Positions 17,366 to 26,189 of a stretch of 64,000 nt of DNA are shown piece by piece; within the stretch, counting starts at the first letter, position 1, and each line of letters begins with the position of its first letter. The stretch spans positions 186,001 to 250,000 of the forward strand of contig NZ_BNAO01000001.1 in assembly GCF_014653435.1 (NCBI RefSeq). The letters are read 5' to 3'. The notes beneath the pieces are model-generated. The model saw only the letters and a program-made list of their open reading frames with translations. It was not told the origin of the DNA and made no database searches. The translations under genes and the position numbers were made by a program. The stretch is from Alishewanella longhuensis (lineage in GTDB: Bacteria > Pseudomonadota > Gammaproteobacteria > Enterobacterales > Alteromonadaceae).

Positions 17366-17807
17366 ATCTCGCGTCGGATACTTCAGCCGCGACTGCCTCA
17401 GCCCATGCCGCTTTTATTTTATGCAGTTGTACCAGCACCACCACGGTAATCATCAACCCTAGGCCAAAATATCCTGTAATTACAAGGTTATAAAGGTGCT
17501 CCGCCCCAGCAAGATAGCTTAGTATTAAACAGCCATATAATCCCCAATTCCTTCCTTGCAACAGGCCATAAAAGCTTACGATAAAAGGTACAAAAAACAG
17601 GCTCATGATTAGAAAGTATGTTGGCGTTCGCTTTACATTGATAGTGATAAAGTCGGGTAGGGTACTGGCAAACCAATAGCTGCTGACAACAAGGTAACTC
17701 AGACTATAAAATATTAAAGCAAGTGAACAAAAAAACTTAAACCAGCCAGGGATCAATTGACGTTTTCTTGCAAATAACAAGGCGGAGCTAGTGCTTGAAG
17801 TCTGCAT
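17349..17807 (-). CDS. Four-helix membrane protein, hypothetical
   Basis: 152-aa protein with about four hydrophobic helices (FFCSLALIFYSLSYLVV; YFLIMSLFFVPFIVSFYGLL; WGLYGCLILSYLAGAEHLY; FGLGLMITVVVLV), an N-terminal basic stretch and an Ala-rich charged tail. No family recognised. It converges on the preceding gene with a 17-bp overlap of coding ends and is divergent from the nucleotidyltransferase-like gene. Confidence 0.5.
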   Translation of the reverse strand: MQTSSTSSALLFARKRQLIPGWFKFFCSLALIFYSLSYLVVSSYWFASTLPDFITINVKRTPTYFLIMSLFFVPFIVSFYGLLQGRNWGLYGCLILSYLAGAEHLYNLVITGYFGLGLMITVVVLVQLHKIKAAWAEAVAAEVSDARSTTAQ

Positions 17808-17937
17808 ATGACATCCTTGTTTATAAATTGTAAAAAGTATAGTAGGTGAATGTCGAGATGTAAATAAATACCTGGCTGTAATAAAACTGGCTTTTATCTT
17901 AATTAAGCTTTGTGCAAAGAGTGAGAGGATAGGTTGT

Positions 17938-18378
17938 ATGAATTTAGCAGCACAGTTACAGCAGCTTTCAACCTTATTGAAACACTACCCGTTTGGCATT
18001 GGCGGTAGTTGCTTACTCTGGCATTTGGGTTTAGAAGCTAATCCCGGTGATATTGATCTTGTGTGCCTTGAAGAAGACTTTGCTGCCATTGCTAACTTGC
18101 TGGCCAAAACCTATCAGACAGAGCCGGCACCCTTAAACCCCAACTTTGTCACCCGACAATTCGCCTGTTTTAGCCAACCAGGAGCGCTGAATATTGACCT
18201 GATGGCTGGCATTGCCGTATTGCAGCAAGGCAAACGAGTTGAATGGACTTTTCATCCAGAGCGCTGCTACTGGCAAAACAATATTTGCTTTATGCCCGCC
18301 AGCGACTGGCTAGAACTGTACGCCCTGTTTAACCGCCCAAAGCGGGTGGAGACATTAAGGCGGTATTTGGCGGGGTAG
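17938..18378 (+). CDS. Small nucleotidyltransferase-fold protein
   Basis: 146-aa protein with a minimal nucleotidyltransferase signature: FGIGGSCLLWHLGL (residues about 19-32; the GS motif of Pol-beta-like folds) followed by NPGDIDLVCLEED (paired Asp) and a third acidic residue in LNIDLMAGI. Similar proteins belong to the MNT or LinB-like group and may modify small molecules, tRNA or, when paired with HEPN, act as antitoxins; no HEPN gene is adjacent. RBS is GAGAGGA. It lies immediately before the accessory defence region. Confidence 0.6.
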   Translation: MNLAAQLQQLSTLLKHYPFGIGGSCLLWHLGLEANPGDIDLVCLEEDFAAIANLLAKTYQTEPAPLNPNFVTRQFACFSQPGALNIDLMAGIAVLQQGKRVEWTFHPERCYWQNNICFMPASDWLELYALFNRPKRVETLRRYLAG

Positions 18379-18537
18379 TTTTCCGTTCCGTACACCGCTA
18401 TTGAAAATGCCTTAATCAAACTGCATCTTACTGGTTGGTTTTATCTGTAAGTTTTCCCTCGATGTGACTTATCGTCCGTGGCCTTAGCCTGTTTGTTGTT
18501 AAATAATCAAGCTACCGAAATAACCGGGAGAAATGTC

Positions 18538-18765
18538 ATGCATAAGTTTGTTGAGAATGAGAAAATCCACCTGCCTTATGAAGAAGAGGTAAACGGCTAC
18601 ACCATTTTTATTGACGTTAATCCTGACCATTGGCGTGGCGGTTTTGTCTGGTCGGTATGTATAGATGGTGCTGAGTTGGATTCAGGGCTGGCATTCGATG
18701 TGACTGATGCAATTGGCAGCGCGAATAATGCTATTGATGCGTTAGTGAGCTTTTTACGAAGTTGA
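18538..18765 (+). CDS. Small hypothetical protein
   Basis: 75-aa acidic protein; ATG at 18538 follows GGGAGA by 7 bases, whereas the longer frame to 18478 would start with no ribosome site. The sequence (YTIFIDVNPDHWRGGFVWSVCIDGAELDSG, then an amphipathic helix DAIGSANNAIDALVSFLRS) suggests a beta-sheet plus one helix. No family recognised. It sits 106 bases before the methyltransferase gene and may or may not belong to that module. Confidence 0.5.
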   Translation: MHKFVENEKIHLPYEEEVNGYTIFIDVNPDHWRGGFVWSVCIDGAELDSGLAFDVTDAIGSANNAIDALVSFLRS

Positions 18766-18824
18766 CGATGTCAGCGTAGAGCTTAAGGGGAATTTTAAAG
18801 CTGTTAACTCGTTGGCTATCCGAA

Positions 18825-18830
18825 TATAAT
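18825..18830 (+). promoter_or_regulatory. Candidate -10 box of the methyltransferase gene
   Basis: Perfect TATAAT, 41 bases before the ATG; the hexamer 17 bases upstream (TGTTAA) is a weak -35, which would suit regulated expression of a methyltransferase. Confidence 0.35.
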
Positions 18831-18871
18831 CTTGCACTTAGTTGTATGTCTGATGTTATTTTTTGAGGCTT

Positions 18872-20440
18872 ATGAAACGGAATTCAATTCCTGTTGTTGA
18901 TCTATTCGCCGGTCCGGGGGGGTTAGGCGAGGGTTTCTCTGCGTTTAATGACGGCAAGTCGTTTCATATTGTCGTATCCGCTGAAAAAGATCCTATTGCT
19001 CATAAAACCTTAAGACTTCGGGCGTTTTATCGTTTATTGCGGTCGGAACGACCTGAGCTGCTTTCAGACTATTACTCCTACTGCCACGGCGAAACAACCG
19101 AGCCTTACAGCGAAGCTTCCGAAGATTTATGGAAAAGAGCTGGCCAAGAAGCATTGTGCATTGAACTCGGCACTGAAGAAGGTAATGCCGAGTTAGACAA
19201 AGCTATAACATCTGCGCTTTGCAGCACACCTAATATTCCTTGGGTATTAATCGGTGGCCCGCCATGCCAGGCTTATTCACTGGTTGGCAGAGCACGCAAT
19301 AAGGGTAAAGCAGACTATAAAGCTGAGGGTGACAACAGGCATTTCTTATACAAAGAGTACCTGCGTATCATTCAAAGATACCGGCCAGCGTTGTTTGTAA
19401 TGGAAAATGTTAAAGGGCTATTGTCTGCCAAAGTGAATGATAGCCTTATTTTTCACGAAATTTTACGCGACCTCGCCTGTCCGGAGCGGGCGATTGAAGG
19501 CGTTTGTAATGGCGTGCGGTATAAAATCTTTTCTATGGTGTCAGACCAATCTTTCTCAGCTGAGGATGACCCGGCCAAATTGGACGCCAACTCTTTTATC
19601 ATTAAAGCGGAAGATTATGGTATTCCGCAGGCTCGTCATCGTGTGATTCTGGTAGGGGTAAGGGAAGATATGGTATCAGGCCCCATACCTAATCTTGAAA
19701 AGCAGGAGGAAGTGAGTGTTGAAGATGCGATTGATGAGCTACCAAAGCTTCGCAGCCGTTTAAGCAAACAGCCTGATTCTCCCGAGTTATGGGCAGACAA
19801 TTTAGGTATATTGTTAGATGAACTGGCCGACAGTGCTGTTGACTACTCCATGCAAGATATTGCAACTGGTTTAAAGCAGGCAGCAGGAAGCTTAAAAAAG
19901 CATTTTGATCACGGTGCAAATGTTTACCCCAAAAAATATGATGCTGAGACAGGTTCTGAGCAATTAGATGCTTGGTTGATGGATAAGAATCTTTCCGTCT
20001 GGTTAAACCATGAAAGTCGCTCACATCGCATCGACGATTTAGGCCGTTATGCTTATGCCGCTGTATTTGCCGAACAGCACAATAAATCACCAAAAGGACA
20101 TGCTGAGTTTTTGTTACCCGGCTTAGCACCAGCGCATAAAAACTGGGAAAGCGGTAAGTTTTCAGACCGCTTCCGGGTGCAAACCCGAAACGGCCCTTCA
20201 AGTACCATCACCAGCCATATATCAAAAGACGGCCATTACTTTATTCATTACGATCCGGCGCAATGTCGCAGCTTGACTGTACGTGAAGCTGCGCGCCTAC
20301 AAACCTTCCCGGATAATTACTTTTTCCAGGGGCCCAGGACTGAACAGTTTCATCAGGTTGGTAATGCTGTGCCGCCATTACTTGCAAATCAAATTGCCGC
20401 TATTGTATTGGATTACATTAACGGCGAGGGCGCAGGTTAA
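18872..20440 (+). CDS. C5 cytosine DNA methyltransferase of the Z1-type defence module
   Basis: 522-aa enzyme that transfers a methyl group from SAM to C5 of cytosine. All key motifs are present: I (DLFAGPGGLGEGF, about residue 12), IV (GGPPCQAYSLVGRAR with catalytic Cys, about 130), VI (MENVKGLL, about 176), VIII (QARHRVILVG, about 252), and IX-X (SLTVREAARLQTFPDNY and FHQVGNAVPPLLA, about 470-505). The target recognition region between VIII and IX is long (about 200 residues) and its target cannot be read from sequence. ATG at 18872 with GAGG just upstream. It ends tail-to-tail with the AIPR gene, sharing 4 bases. In this module the methylase is expected to mark self DNA. Confidence 0.93.
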   Translation: MKRNSIPVVDLFAGPGGLGEGFSAFNDGKSFHIVVSAEKDPIAHKTLRLRAFYRLLRSERPELLSDYYSYCHGETTEPYSEASEDLWKRAGQEALCIELGTEEGNAELDKAITSALCSTPNIPWVLIGGPPCQAYSLVGRARNKGKADYKAEGDNRHFLYKEYLRIIQRYRPALFVMENVKGLLSAKVNDSLIFHEILRDLACPERAIEGVCNGVRYKIFSMVSDQSFSAEDDPAKLDANSFIIKAEDYGIPQARHRVILVGVREDMVSGPIPNLEKQEEVSVEDAIDELPKLRSRLSKQPDSPELWADNLGILLDELADSAVDYSMQDIATGLKQAAGSLKKHFDHGANVYPKKYDAETGSEQLDAWLMDKNLSVWLNHESRSHRIDDLGRYAYAAVFAEQHNKSPKGHAEFLLPGLAPAHKNWESGKFSDRFRVQTRNGPSSTITSHISKDGHYFIHYDPAQCRSLTVREAARLQTFPDNYFFQGPRTEQFHQVGNAVPPLLANQIAAIVLDYINGEGAG

Positions 20441-22503
20441 ATTCCAAAACCCGTTTCTTTTAACTTATTCAAAGTTGTCAGAGCTATGGCACATTGTTTG
20501 TCAGTCGGTATCTTTCTGGGTATTGCAGTGCAGGTCTCAAGTATACCTCGTTCTTTTGGGCTAAGAAGATCTTTACTGATTCCCCATGCCAAAGCGGAGC
20601 GCCATAGTTCTGAGCCCAATTTAAAAACTTCTATCTCTGCGTTTACGCTCTGGTCAAGTTCCGCTGAACGTTTAGCATCTTTTACTCTACTTATGGCCAT
20701 TTCTTTAGAAATACTAATTTTGTCTGGTTTCGCCATGTAATCTGCAGTTTTCTCTGCGACCCATTTCCAACATATTTCTTTTTTCGCCCACTCACTGGCG
20801 TTCTGGATACCCTTGGGTGGTGATGTGATAACTTCCTGCGCAATTTCCCCCGCTTCCAGTAAAGCGAGATTTAATTGGACAGGCAGCGTCTGATTTTTCC
20901 AAATCAAGTCAAAATCAATAACTTTATTAAGACGGTTAAGATCATAAACGACTTTAGCTAGGCCAAATGTAACAATATTCGCCCGGTAACCACCTTGATA
21001 CCAGTCAGCATTTGACACAAGCTTCTCCATAGCGCGGAATAAAATAATCCTTGCTATAAGTCTTTTAAACCACAGTTCATCAAAAGAGTCGCCGTTACTT
21101 CCCCATGTCTTGCCTATATTCTTTGCAAACTCAGTGAAGTTTTTCTGTGCGCCCAAACTCACAATATGTGGCAAGCAACTAAAGGTATTTTCAATTTTTG
21201 CCAGATCAGTTTTGGTGAAAAACTGATTTTTTGGAAACTCAGCGTCAAATTTTTTGCGTTCAGCAATAGTTCTTCTGGCACGTTCGTCAGCATATTGTCC
21301 TCTTGCCCGCTCATAAAACCACTTAGTCTCGCGGTATCCTAATTCGCCTGCTGGCGCCAATAATTTACGCGATAGTTCTTCCACTTTTACGTGGAAAGGG
21401 TGGTTAGAGAAGAAATCAGCTGCGTTAACTTTATTTTGGCTGTTGGCGTATTCAGAAATTCTTGGAACTACTTGCTCAGTGAGCAAGTTTGGCACTATGG
21501 TTAGTTTCATTTGTACATGCACGTTTTTTAGTTGCTGTTCAAACAGCTTTCTTGCCGCATGTAAAGATGCTGTGGTTTGGCCTCCATTTACAATCTGAAG
21601 GTTGGTGGCGTTTGAAAGTACAAAGCCTTGTTCAGTTTTTTCCAGTTCAATACTATCCGCTGTCGCACTTAAGCCATTGTTATAGGCAAAGAACATATGG
21701 GGCTCGTCTCTGATAGTATCTCTGATGCCTTTGTTTACCTTACCGCGCGCCTGCAGAAAGCTTCTGACATTTGCTTCAAGTAGTCTTGGCCCCCATTTTT
21801 CATAAATGTTTGCCAGCTGCCAGCCAGGTATAACGGCCAGATAACTCTCAAAGGTATCACCGCCAGTCGAGGCTCTAAGAACCGGTACGCTGCCGCCAAA
21901 ATCGTCGGCGAAGTTTATTACCAGGTCTGCTCTTGCCTGTCCTTGTTCAACAAACTGCTTGAGTCGCTTAAGATCCCAAACGCTCAGGCTAATTGGTTTA
22001 TCATCCAGTGGCGCCAGCGGTTCGGCATCAGAGTGAGCATTGAAACTTGCATTAGTGGCAACGATAAATTTAATTTTTTCAATATTTTGCCATCTAACAC
22101 TGATCAATTGAGCCAGACTGAATCCGTTACTGCTCTCCTCCAGAGAATTTCTGAAGTTTGCATCTAAACTGGCTTCCAGGAAGCGATATAACCTTTTCTG
22201 AAAGCTCTCTACATCAGCTTTATTTATCGCTCTGACTTCACTAGTAATGGCAAAATCGCAAAGAATCAAAGTGAGTATGTTGGCGTTTTCTACCGGGTCA
22301 CCTCCATACCCATCAACTTTCAGGCTGTACCTACCAAATGAACCCTCATAATAGGCTCTGTTAGCCTCATCTATCTCACCGGTCTCGGTAAGTAAGTCAT
22401 TTACTTTCTCAAAAAAAGCTTCTGCGGTGATCAACCCCTGAACGTCTGCATCACCCTGGATATCCGCAATCAGCTCCCGGTGAAATTCTATCAATTCACT
22501 CAT
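20437..22503 (-). CDS. AIPR-family protein (abortive infection/phage resistance)
   Basis: 688-aa protein of the AIPR family, recurrent in phage-resistance and restriction-like loci. The recognisable core runs from about 260 to 470, including FFAYNNGLSATADSIEL, LQIVNGGQTTASLH (about 305), RISEYANSQNKVNAADFFSNHPFH, and GYRETKWFYERARGQY. The N-terminus (SELIEFHRELIADIQGDADVQGLITAEAFFEKV) is also typical. Role unclear; a regulatory or nucleic-acid-binding role is suspected. Start at 22503: the ATG overlaps the preceding nuclease stop in ATGAGTGA, so translation is coupled. Last gene of the four-gene - strand operon. Confidence 0.88.
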   Translation of the reverse strand: MSELIEFHRELIADIQGDADVQGLITAEAFFEKVNDLLTETGEIDEANRAYYEGSFGRYSLKVDGYGGDPVENANILTLILCDFAITSEVRAINKADVESFQKRLYRFLEASLDANFRNSLEESSNGFSLAQLISVRWQNIEKIKFIVATNASFNAHSDAEPLAPLDDKPISLSVWDLKRLKQFVEQGQARADLVINFADDFGGSVPVLRASTGGDTFESYLAVIPGWQLANIYEKWGPRLLEANVRSFLQARGKVNKGIRDTIRDEPHMFFAYNNGLSATADSIELEKTEQGFVLSNATNLQIVNGGQTTASLHAARKLFEQQLKNVHVQMKLTIVPNLLTEQVVPRISEYANSQNKVNAADFFSNHPFHVKVEELSRKLLAPAGELGYRETKWFYERARGQYADERARRTIAERKKFDAEFPKNQFFTKTDLAKIENTFSCLPHIVSLGAQKNFTEFAKNIGKTWGSNGDSFDELWFKRLIARIILFRAMEKLVSNADWYQGGYRANIVTFGLAKVVYDLNRLNKVIDFDLIWKNQTLPVQLNLALLEAGEIAQEVITSPPKGIQNASEWAKKEICWKWVAEKTADYMAKPDKISISKEMAISRVKDAKRSAELDQSVNAEIEVFKLGSELWRSALAWGISKDLLSPKERGILETCTAIPRKIPTDKQCAIALTTLNKLKETGFGI

Positions 22504-23461
22504 TAGCATCACTCTCAAGAATCAGGCTTGTAGGATCCTGGTCTGTTATAAAGTCACCGCAGGCATCCAGTGCTATTGAGTACCTCACCATTTCTACGCC
22601 CAGCAACAGAGGGGGCATAATACGTGGGAAACCGTCCTTTACTTCATAGGTTTCATCTGCAAATAAATGCCAGCGGCGCTCTTCGTAATCATTTGCGGGG
22701 TCATAGCCGGTCGAATAAAGCAAATCTTCCCACTTATCAAAAGCATTCGTTGAGTTTTGAAACAACTTGGCAGTCAATACTACGTGGTCATGCAAAGTCA
22801 GCCCATCAGGGCTGACAGCTGATGCCACGTTTTGCACATTAAGAAAAAGGCGACAATCTTTGATATCTGCTAACTGTTCTGCCGATGAAATAGAGACATA
22901 GGGCTTGGCAGCGGCTCTTTTAGTTTTAACTTCGATGCAGGTATTTATGAACTCGAAATCCCGAGTTGCTCCGCCAGGTCCTGTCCATCCTTCAATGGCC
23001 ATATCGGGACCAAGCTTTTCAACTAATTTACGTAAGTACGCAAGCTCACCAACGAGGCCTCGCTGTTCTTCAAGGGTTAAGCCGTTCGGTTTACCGCCTC
23101 GAAGCAAGTGATGCCATCGATATGTTCTTTGTATTGTTCGTGACAACGCTTCATTGATATTGTCCGCTGACTCGCCTGCATCTACCACATCGCGGCAAAG
23201 TGTTTCGAATACATCAATTTGACTCTGATCTTTAAGGGTAAGAACAAAAGCATAGCCTGAACTGACGCTTCTGAAATTTGCAGTTAAGTTTTTAAGTTTG
23301 GGCAAGCGAGGTAAAGGATCGGGTTTCTCCAATAAACGAAGCATTAAGCCGGGCACACCGGTTTCTGGTCTTACCCAGAAAAAATCAAATTTACCGTCGG
23401 CTTTTACCCTTAATGCCTCATCCTCACTTAGCTTATTCCAAGGACTCTCAGATATGATCAT
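22496..23461 (-). CDS. PD-(D/E)XK motif protein (DUF4420), predicted nuclease
   Basis: 321-aa predicted restriction-type endonuclease. The catalytic core is visible as GEL (138-140), D168 in RDFEF, and EVK (177-179) in CIEVKTKRAA, giving E...D...ExK of the PD-(D/E)XK fold. The C-terminus ends in a conserved block (VEMVRYSIALDAC). It matches the DUF4420 family, found with Z1 and GHKL ATPase genes. It overlaps the Z1 gene by 14 bases and the AIPR gene by 8. As the only recognised nuclease fold in the operon it is the probable DNA-cleaving subunit. Confidence 0.88.
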   Translation of the reverse strand: MIISESPWNKLSEDEALRVKADGKFDFFWVRPETGVPGLMLRLLEKPDPLPRLPKLKNLTANFRSVSSGYAFVLTLKDQSQIDVFETLCRDVVDAGESADNINEALSRTIQRTYRWHHLLRGGKPNGLTLEEQRGLVGELAYLRKLVEKLGPDMAIEGWTGPGGATRDFEFINTCIEVKTKRAAAKPYVSISSAEQLADIKDCRLFLNVQNVASAVSPDGLTLHDHVVLTAKLFQNSTNAFDKWEDLLYSTGYDPANDYEERRWHLFADETYEVKDGFPRIMPPLLLGVEMVRYSIALDACGDFITDQDPTSLILESDANE

Positions 23462-26189
23462 CAGCTAATAAATCCTCGTCTTCTTGATACTCTCCAAACA
23501 TCTCTTGATACCGTATCGTATTAACTAAATATTCAACTTTATCAGATGGTTTATTTGATACAGGTAAGCTCATACCCCAAGCCACCACTGGTGACGATGG
23601 AATCCGTTCAGCCTTTGGATCACTTTCTTGACCTTTAGGTGGGGTTGCTTGAACATAATAAATAATTAGAAGTGGGCGGTCTCTAACCTTTCGATATATA
23701 CCATCGGGGTAGTTTAATTTTTCAGTTGGGGTTTTCTGGTTGTTTCTGCGGTACTCTTCTTCCGCCTTTTCGGCCTTTATTGGATCGACACCAGCTTTCT
23801 CAACTCCTCGGCTGGCAACTCGCATTTTTTTGCCACTGAAGGACATGAAGTTATGCTTCAAGTCATCTAGGCACACATAACGTTGAATGGGTATTATCTC
23901 AACTCCAAGAGAATCGTCAAAAGTCCCTTTGTTCAAGCTTACGATTAGGACATCCCATTTAGAAACCTCATCATCTTTTCTTGGACGTAGGTAGGCTCTT
24001 ACCGGTTCGGTTTTTGTTAGGATGCTTTGTTCGGCGTTGTCCCAACCCGATAAAAAATAATCAACAACATCAAAGTCAATCCCAACAAATAGTTGGCCCC
24101 ATTTACAAGATTCTTTATGGAATTCGCCGTCAAAGCATTTTGCTATTAGCTCTCTAGCTAAACGTATATTATTTTCAATACTTTTCGGAGCAATTGATAC
24201 TTTTGAAGTCTCAATAAATTCGTTTGATAGGCCTACAGAAGAAATTATTTTTCTTCCTGAGCCCATTTTGTTTCTTGCCGTAACCAATAAGGAAGCAGGG
24301 TGACTCCTCACGGCTAGACCAAATTGTTCTGGAGTAGCTTTTGCCTTTTCCATATCTTTGAGTTCATCATGTAACTCATTTGTAGCATTAGCTATAAAGC
24401 TGTACCAGCCAATTGCTTCGTCAGGCATCCATATACGACAGAGATCTTCATACCCTGTACGATAGCCAAACCAACGTCCCATCTGCATCAACGTGTCGTA
24501 CATCATAGTGTTACGTAAAAACCACGTTATTGTGAGACCTTCCAGTGTTAAGCCGCGTGATAGAGCATATCCCCCAACTGCGATATATGACTTCCCTTTT
24601 GAACCGCTTTTCTCTTTTGGGTATTCTAGGAATCCGGAGTCTTTGTTAACCACAACAACAGAAGTTGCAGCTATAGCATCATGTAACTGTGCTTGGATTT
24701 TTGACCAATCAGCAAAATTATCTGCAAATTCCTCTTCCCATACTTGCTTTAAAGAGAATATTTCTGGGTCGCTTAGAGCCGCCTCACCTAACGATGCATT
24801 TAGCCTTACAGAGTTCTTAATTGTCTCAACGACATCATGGACTCTGTTTCTTATCTGTTTCTGTATAGGGTTTCTCCAACTTGCGTTTATTAACATTGAG
24901 CAGTGTTTGTGCTCCTCTCCCCTTAGATTACGAATAGTTCTTGCAAGCAAAAAAGATCGCACTGCTTTTATAAGTGAATTAGGTACATCATTTAAAATAA
25001 AATCCTGTTTGTGGTTTATCGGGAGAATGTCTTCGTTGTCTTGTATGGTTCGAAGCCATTGCGGCTCGTCGTCATCAGGAAGACCATCAATAAACACTTT
25101 AGTAGCCCCAAAGTAGTTATCTGGTGCATCTAAGCCAATAATAAAATCTGCAGGAAATAAATCCTCACCATGCATATCATCGTCTTGGTCAGGATCTATA
25201 AAGATATTTGCGAAAGGTGTTGCAGTGTATGCGACATAACAGCTTCGATGAAAAAGCTTAAGAAGGTCACGGATTTGACCGTTTATTGTCGTTATGAGCT
25301 TCTTTCCATATTTAGTATTAATACTTGCGTTATCAGCTTCATCGTCAATCAACAGCATAGGCTGTTCTATCATTTGCTGGTCACCAGAAGCACTATTGTC
25401 TTTTAACCAATCAAGCAAGTTCTGCAGGGTACGATGATTCTTTTTGATCACTAAAACAACTGGTTCGACATAATCACCAATTTGACTGCGGTCACTATCA
25501 GCTCTGCTTTTATTAAAGTCATGTATTCTTGTAGTTAGCGTTACTGGCCTCCTTTCTGCACCAAAATTGCCTGCTCCAATAACATACTTTCTGCCACCAA
25601 CCACACGCCCCCACTCTTTACCTGAGTCGAACCCAATAAAACCTTCATCTATTCTTTCCTGAGTCTGATTTCTAAGGTTTGTATGGATACCAGCAATAAT
25701 AATGATTAAGCGATAACCAGCATCTGCTGCTTTACAAATCAATCCTGTGTAATTCGCTGTTTTTCCGCTCTGAACATGCCCAACAACCATGCCACGACGA
25801 TCCCATTGTTTTTCTAGGTAAGGATTTCCCAATCGGCTTAGAATAGTGTCTGTGACTTTGTCAGTGGTTCGAATTACGTCCTTAGGTAAGCCATTTTGAA
25901 GTAGCAGTTTTTCATATCTTGACCAGTAATATGGCGTTATCGAAGCTTTCGCATCATCCAACCACGGCTCGAACCCCTCTCCATCGACAACCGCTCCCAG
26001 CCCTGCCTTGATGCCCTGCTTAAACTCTATCTCCTTTGCTAGCTTTTCTAGCTCTTCGTCATTCAATCCTGGCGGAAAAACAGTCGCTACACTTTTAATA
26101 AACTCACGTAGCTCAGATTCGGATTTTCTAGGTTGGCTGAATAGCCCCATTTCCACCATATCTTTAACAGTATCAAAAATCGAATTCAT
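23448..26189 (-). CDS. Z1-domain superfamily II helicase-like ATPase
   Basis: 913-aa protein with the Z1 domain, a distinct SF2 helicase-type ATPase found almost only in restriction-like loci. Walker A is VVGHVQSGKTANYTG (about residue 136), Walker B/DExx is MLLIDDEADNAS (about 281), motif III is YTATPFANIFI (about 310), motif V is GGYALSRGLTLEGLTITWF, and motif VI is LMQMGRWFGYRTGYEDLCRI (about 568). The remaining C-terminal 330 residues are the family-specific part. Expected to couple ATP hydrolysis to DNA translocation or unwinding for the nuclease. Base composition is visibly AT-richer than the flanking core genes, consistent with transfer. Confidence 0.92.
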   Translation of the reverse strand: MNSIFDTVKDMVEMGLFSQPRKSESELREFIKSVATVFPPGLNDEELEKLAKEIEFKQGIKAGLGAVVDGEGFEPWLDDAKASITPYYWSRYEKLLLQNGLPKDVIRTTDKVTDTILSRLGNPYLEKQWDRRGMVVGHVQSGKTANYTGLICKAADAGYRLIIIIAGIHTNLRNQTQERIDEGFIGFDSGKEWGRVVGGRKYVIGAGNFGAERRPVTLTTRIHDFNKSRADSDRSQIGDYVEPVVLVIKKNHRTLQNLLDWLKDNSASGDQQMIEQPMLLIDDEADNASINTKYGKKLITTINGQIRDLLKLFHRSCYVAYTATPFANIFIDPDQDDDMHGEDLFPADFIIGLDAPDNYFGATKVFIDGLPDDDEPQWLRTIQDNEDILPINHKQDFILNDVPNSLIKAVRSFLLARTIRNLRGEEHKHCSMLINASWRNPIQKQIRNRVHDVVETIKNSVRLNASLGEAALSDPEIFSLKQVWEEEFADNFADWSKIQAQLHDAIAATSVVVVNKDSGFLEYPKEKSGSKGKSYIAVGGYALSRGLTLEGLTITWFLRNTMMYDTLMQMGRWFGYRTGYEDLCRIWMPDEAIGWYSFIANATNELHDELKDMEKAKATPEQFGLAVRSHPASLLVTARNKMGSGRKIISSVGLSNEFIETSKVSIAPKSIENNIRLARELIAKCFDGEFHKESCKWGQLFVGIDFDVVDYFLSGWDNAEQSILTKTEPVRAYLRPRKDDEVSKWDVLIVSLNKGTFDDSLGVEIIPIQRYVCLDDLKHNFMSFSGKKMRVASRGVEKAGVDPIKAEKAEEEYRRNNQKTPTEKLNYPDGIYRKVRDRPLLIIYYVQATPPKGQESDPKAERIPSSPVVAWGMSLPVSNKPSDKVEYLVNTIRYQEMFGEYQEDEDLLADDHI

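Noticed and set aside
19689-20201. 170-aa - frame inside the methyltransferase gene
   Set aside because: Shadow of a gene with complete motifs I-X; no recognisable domain.
24493-25116. 207-aa + frame antisense to the Z1 gene
   Set aside because: Opposite an intact helicase with all motifs; composition and lack of a ribosome site argue against a gene.
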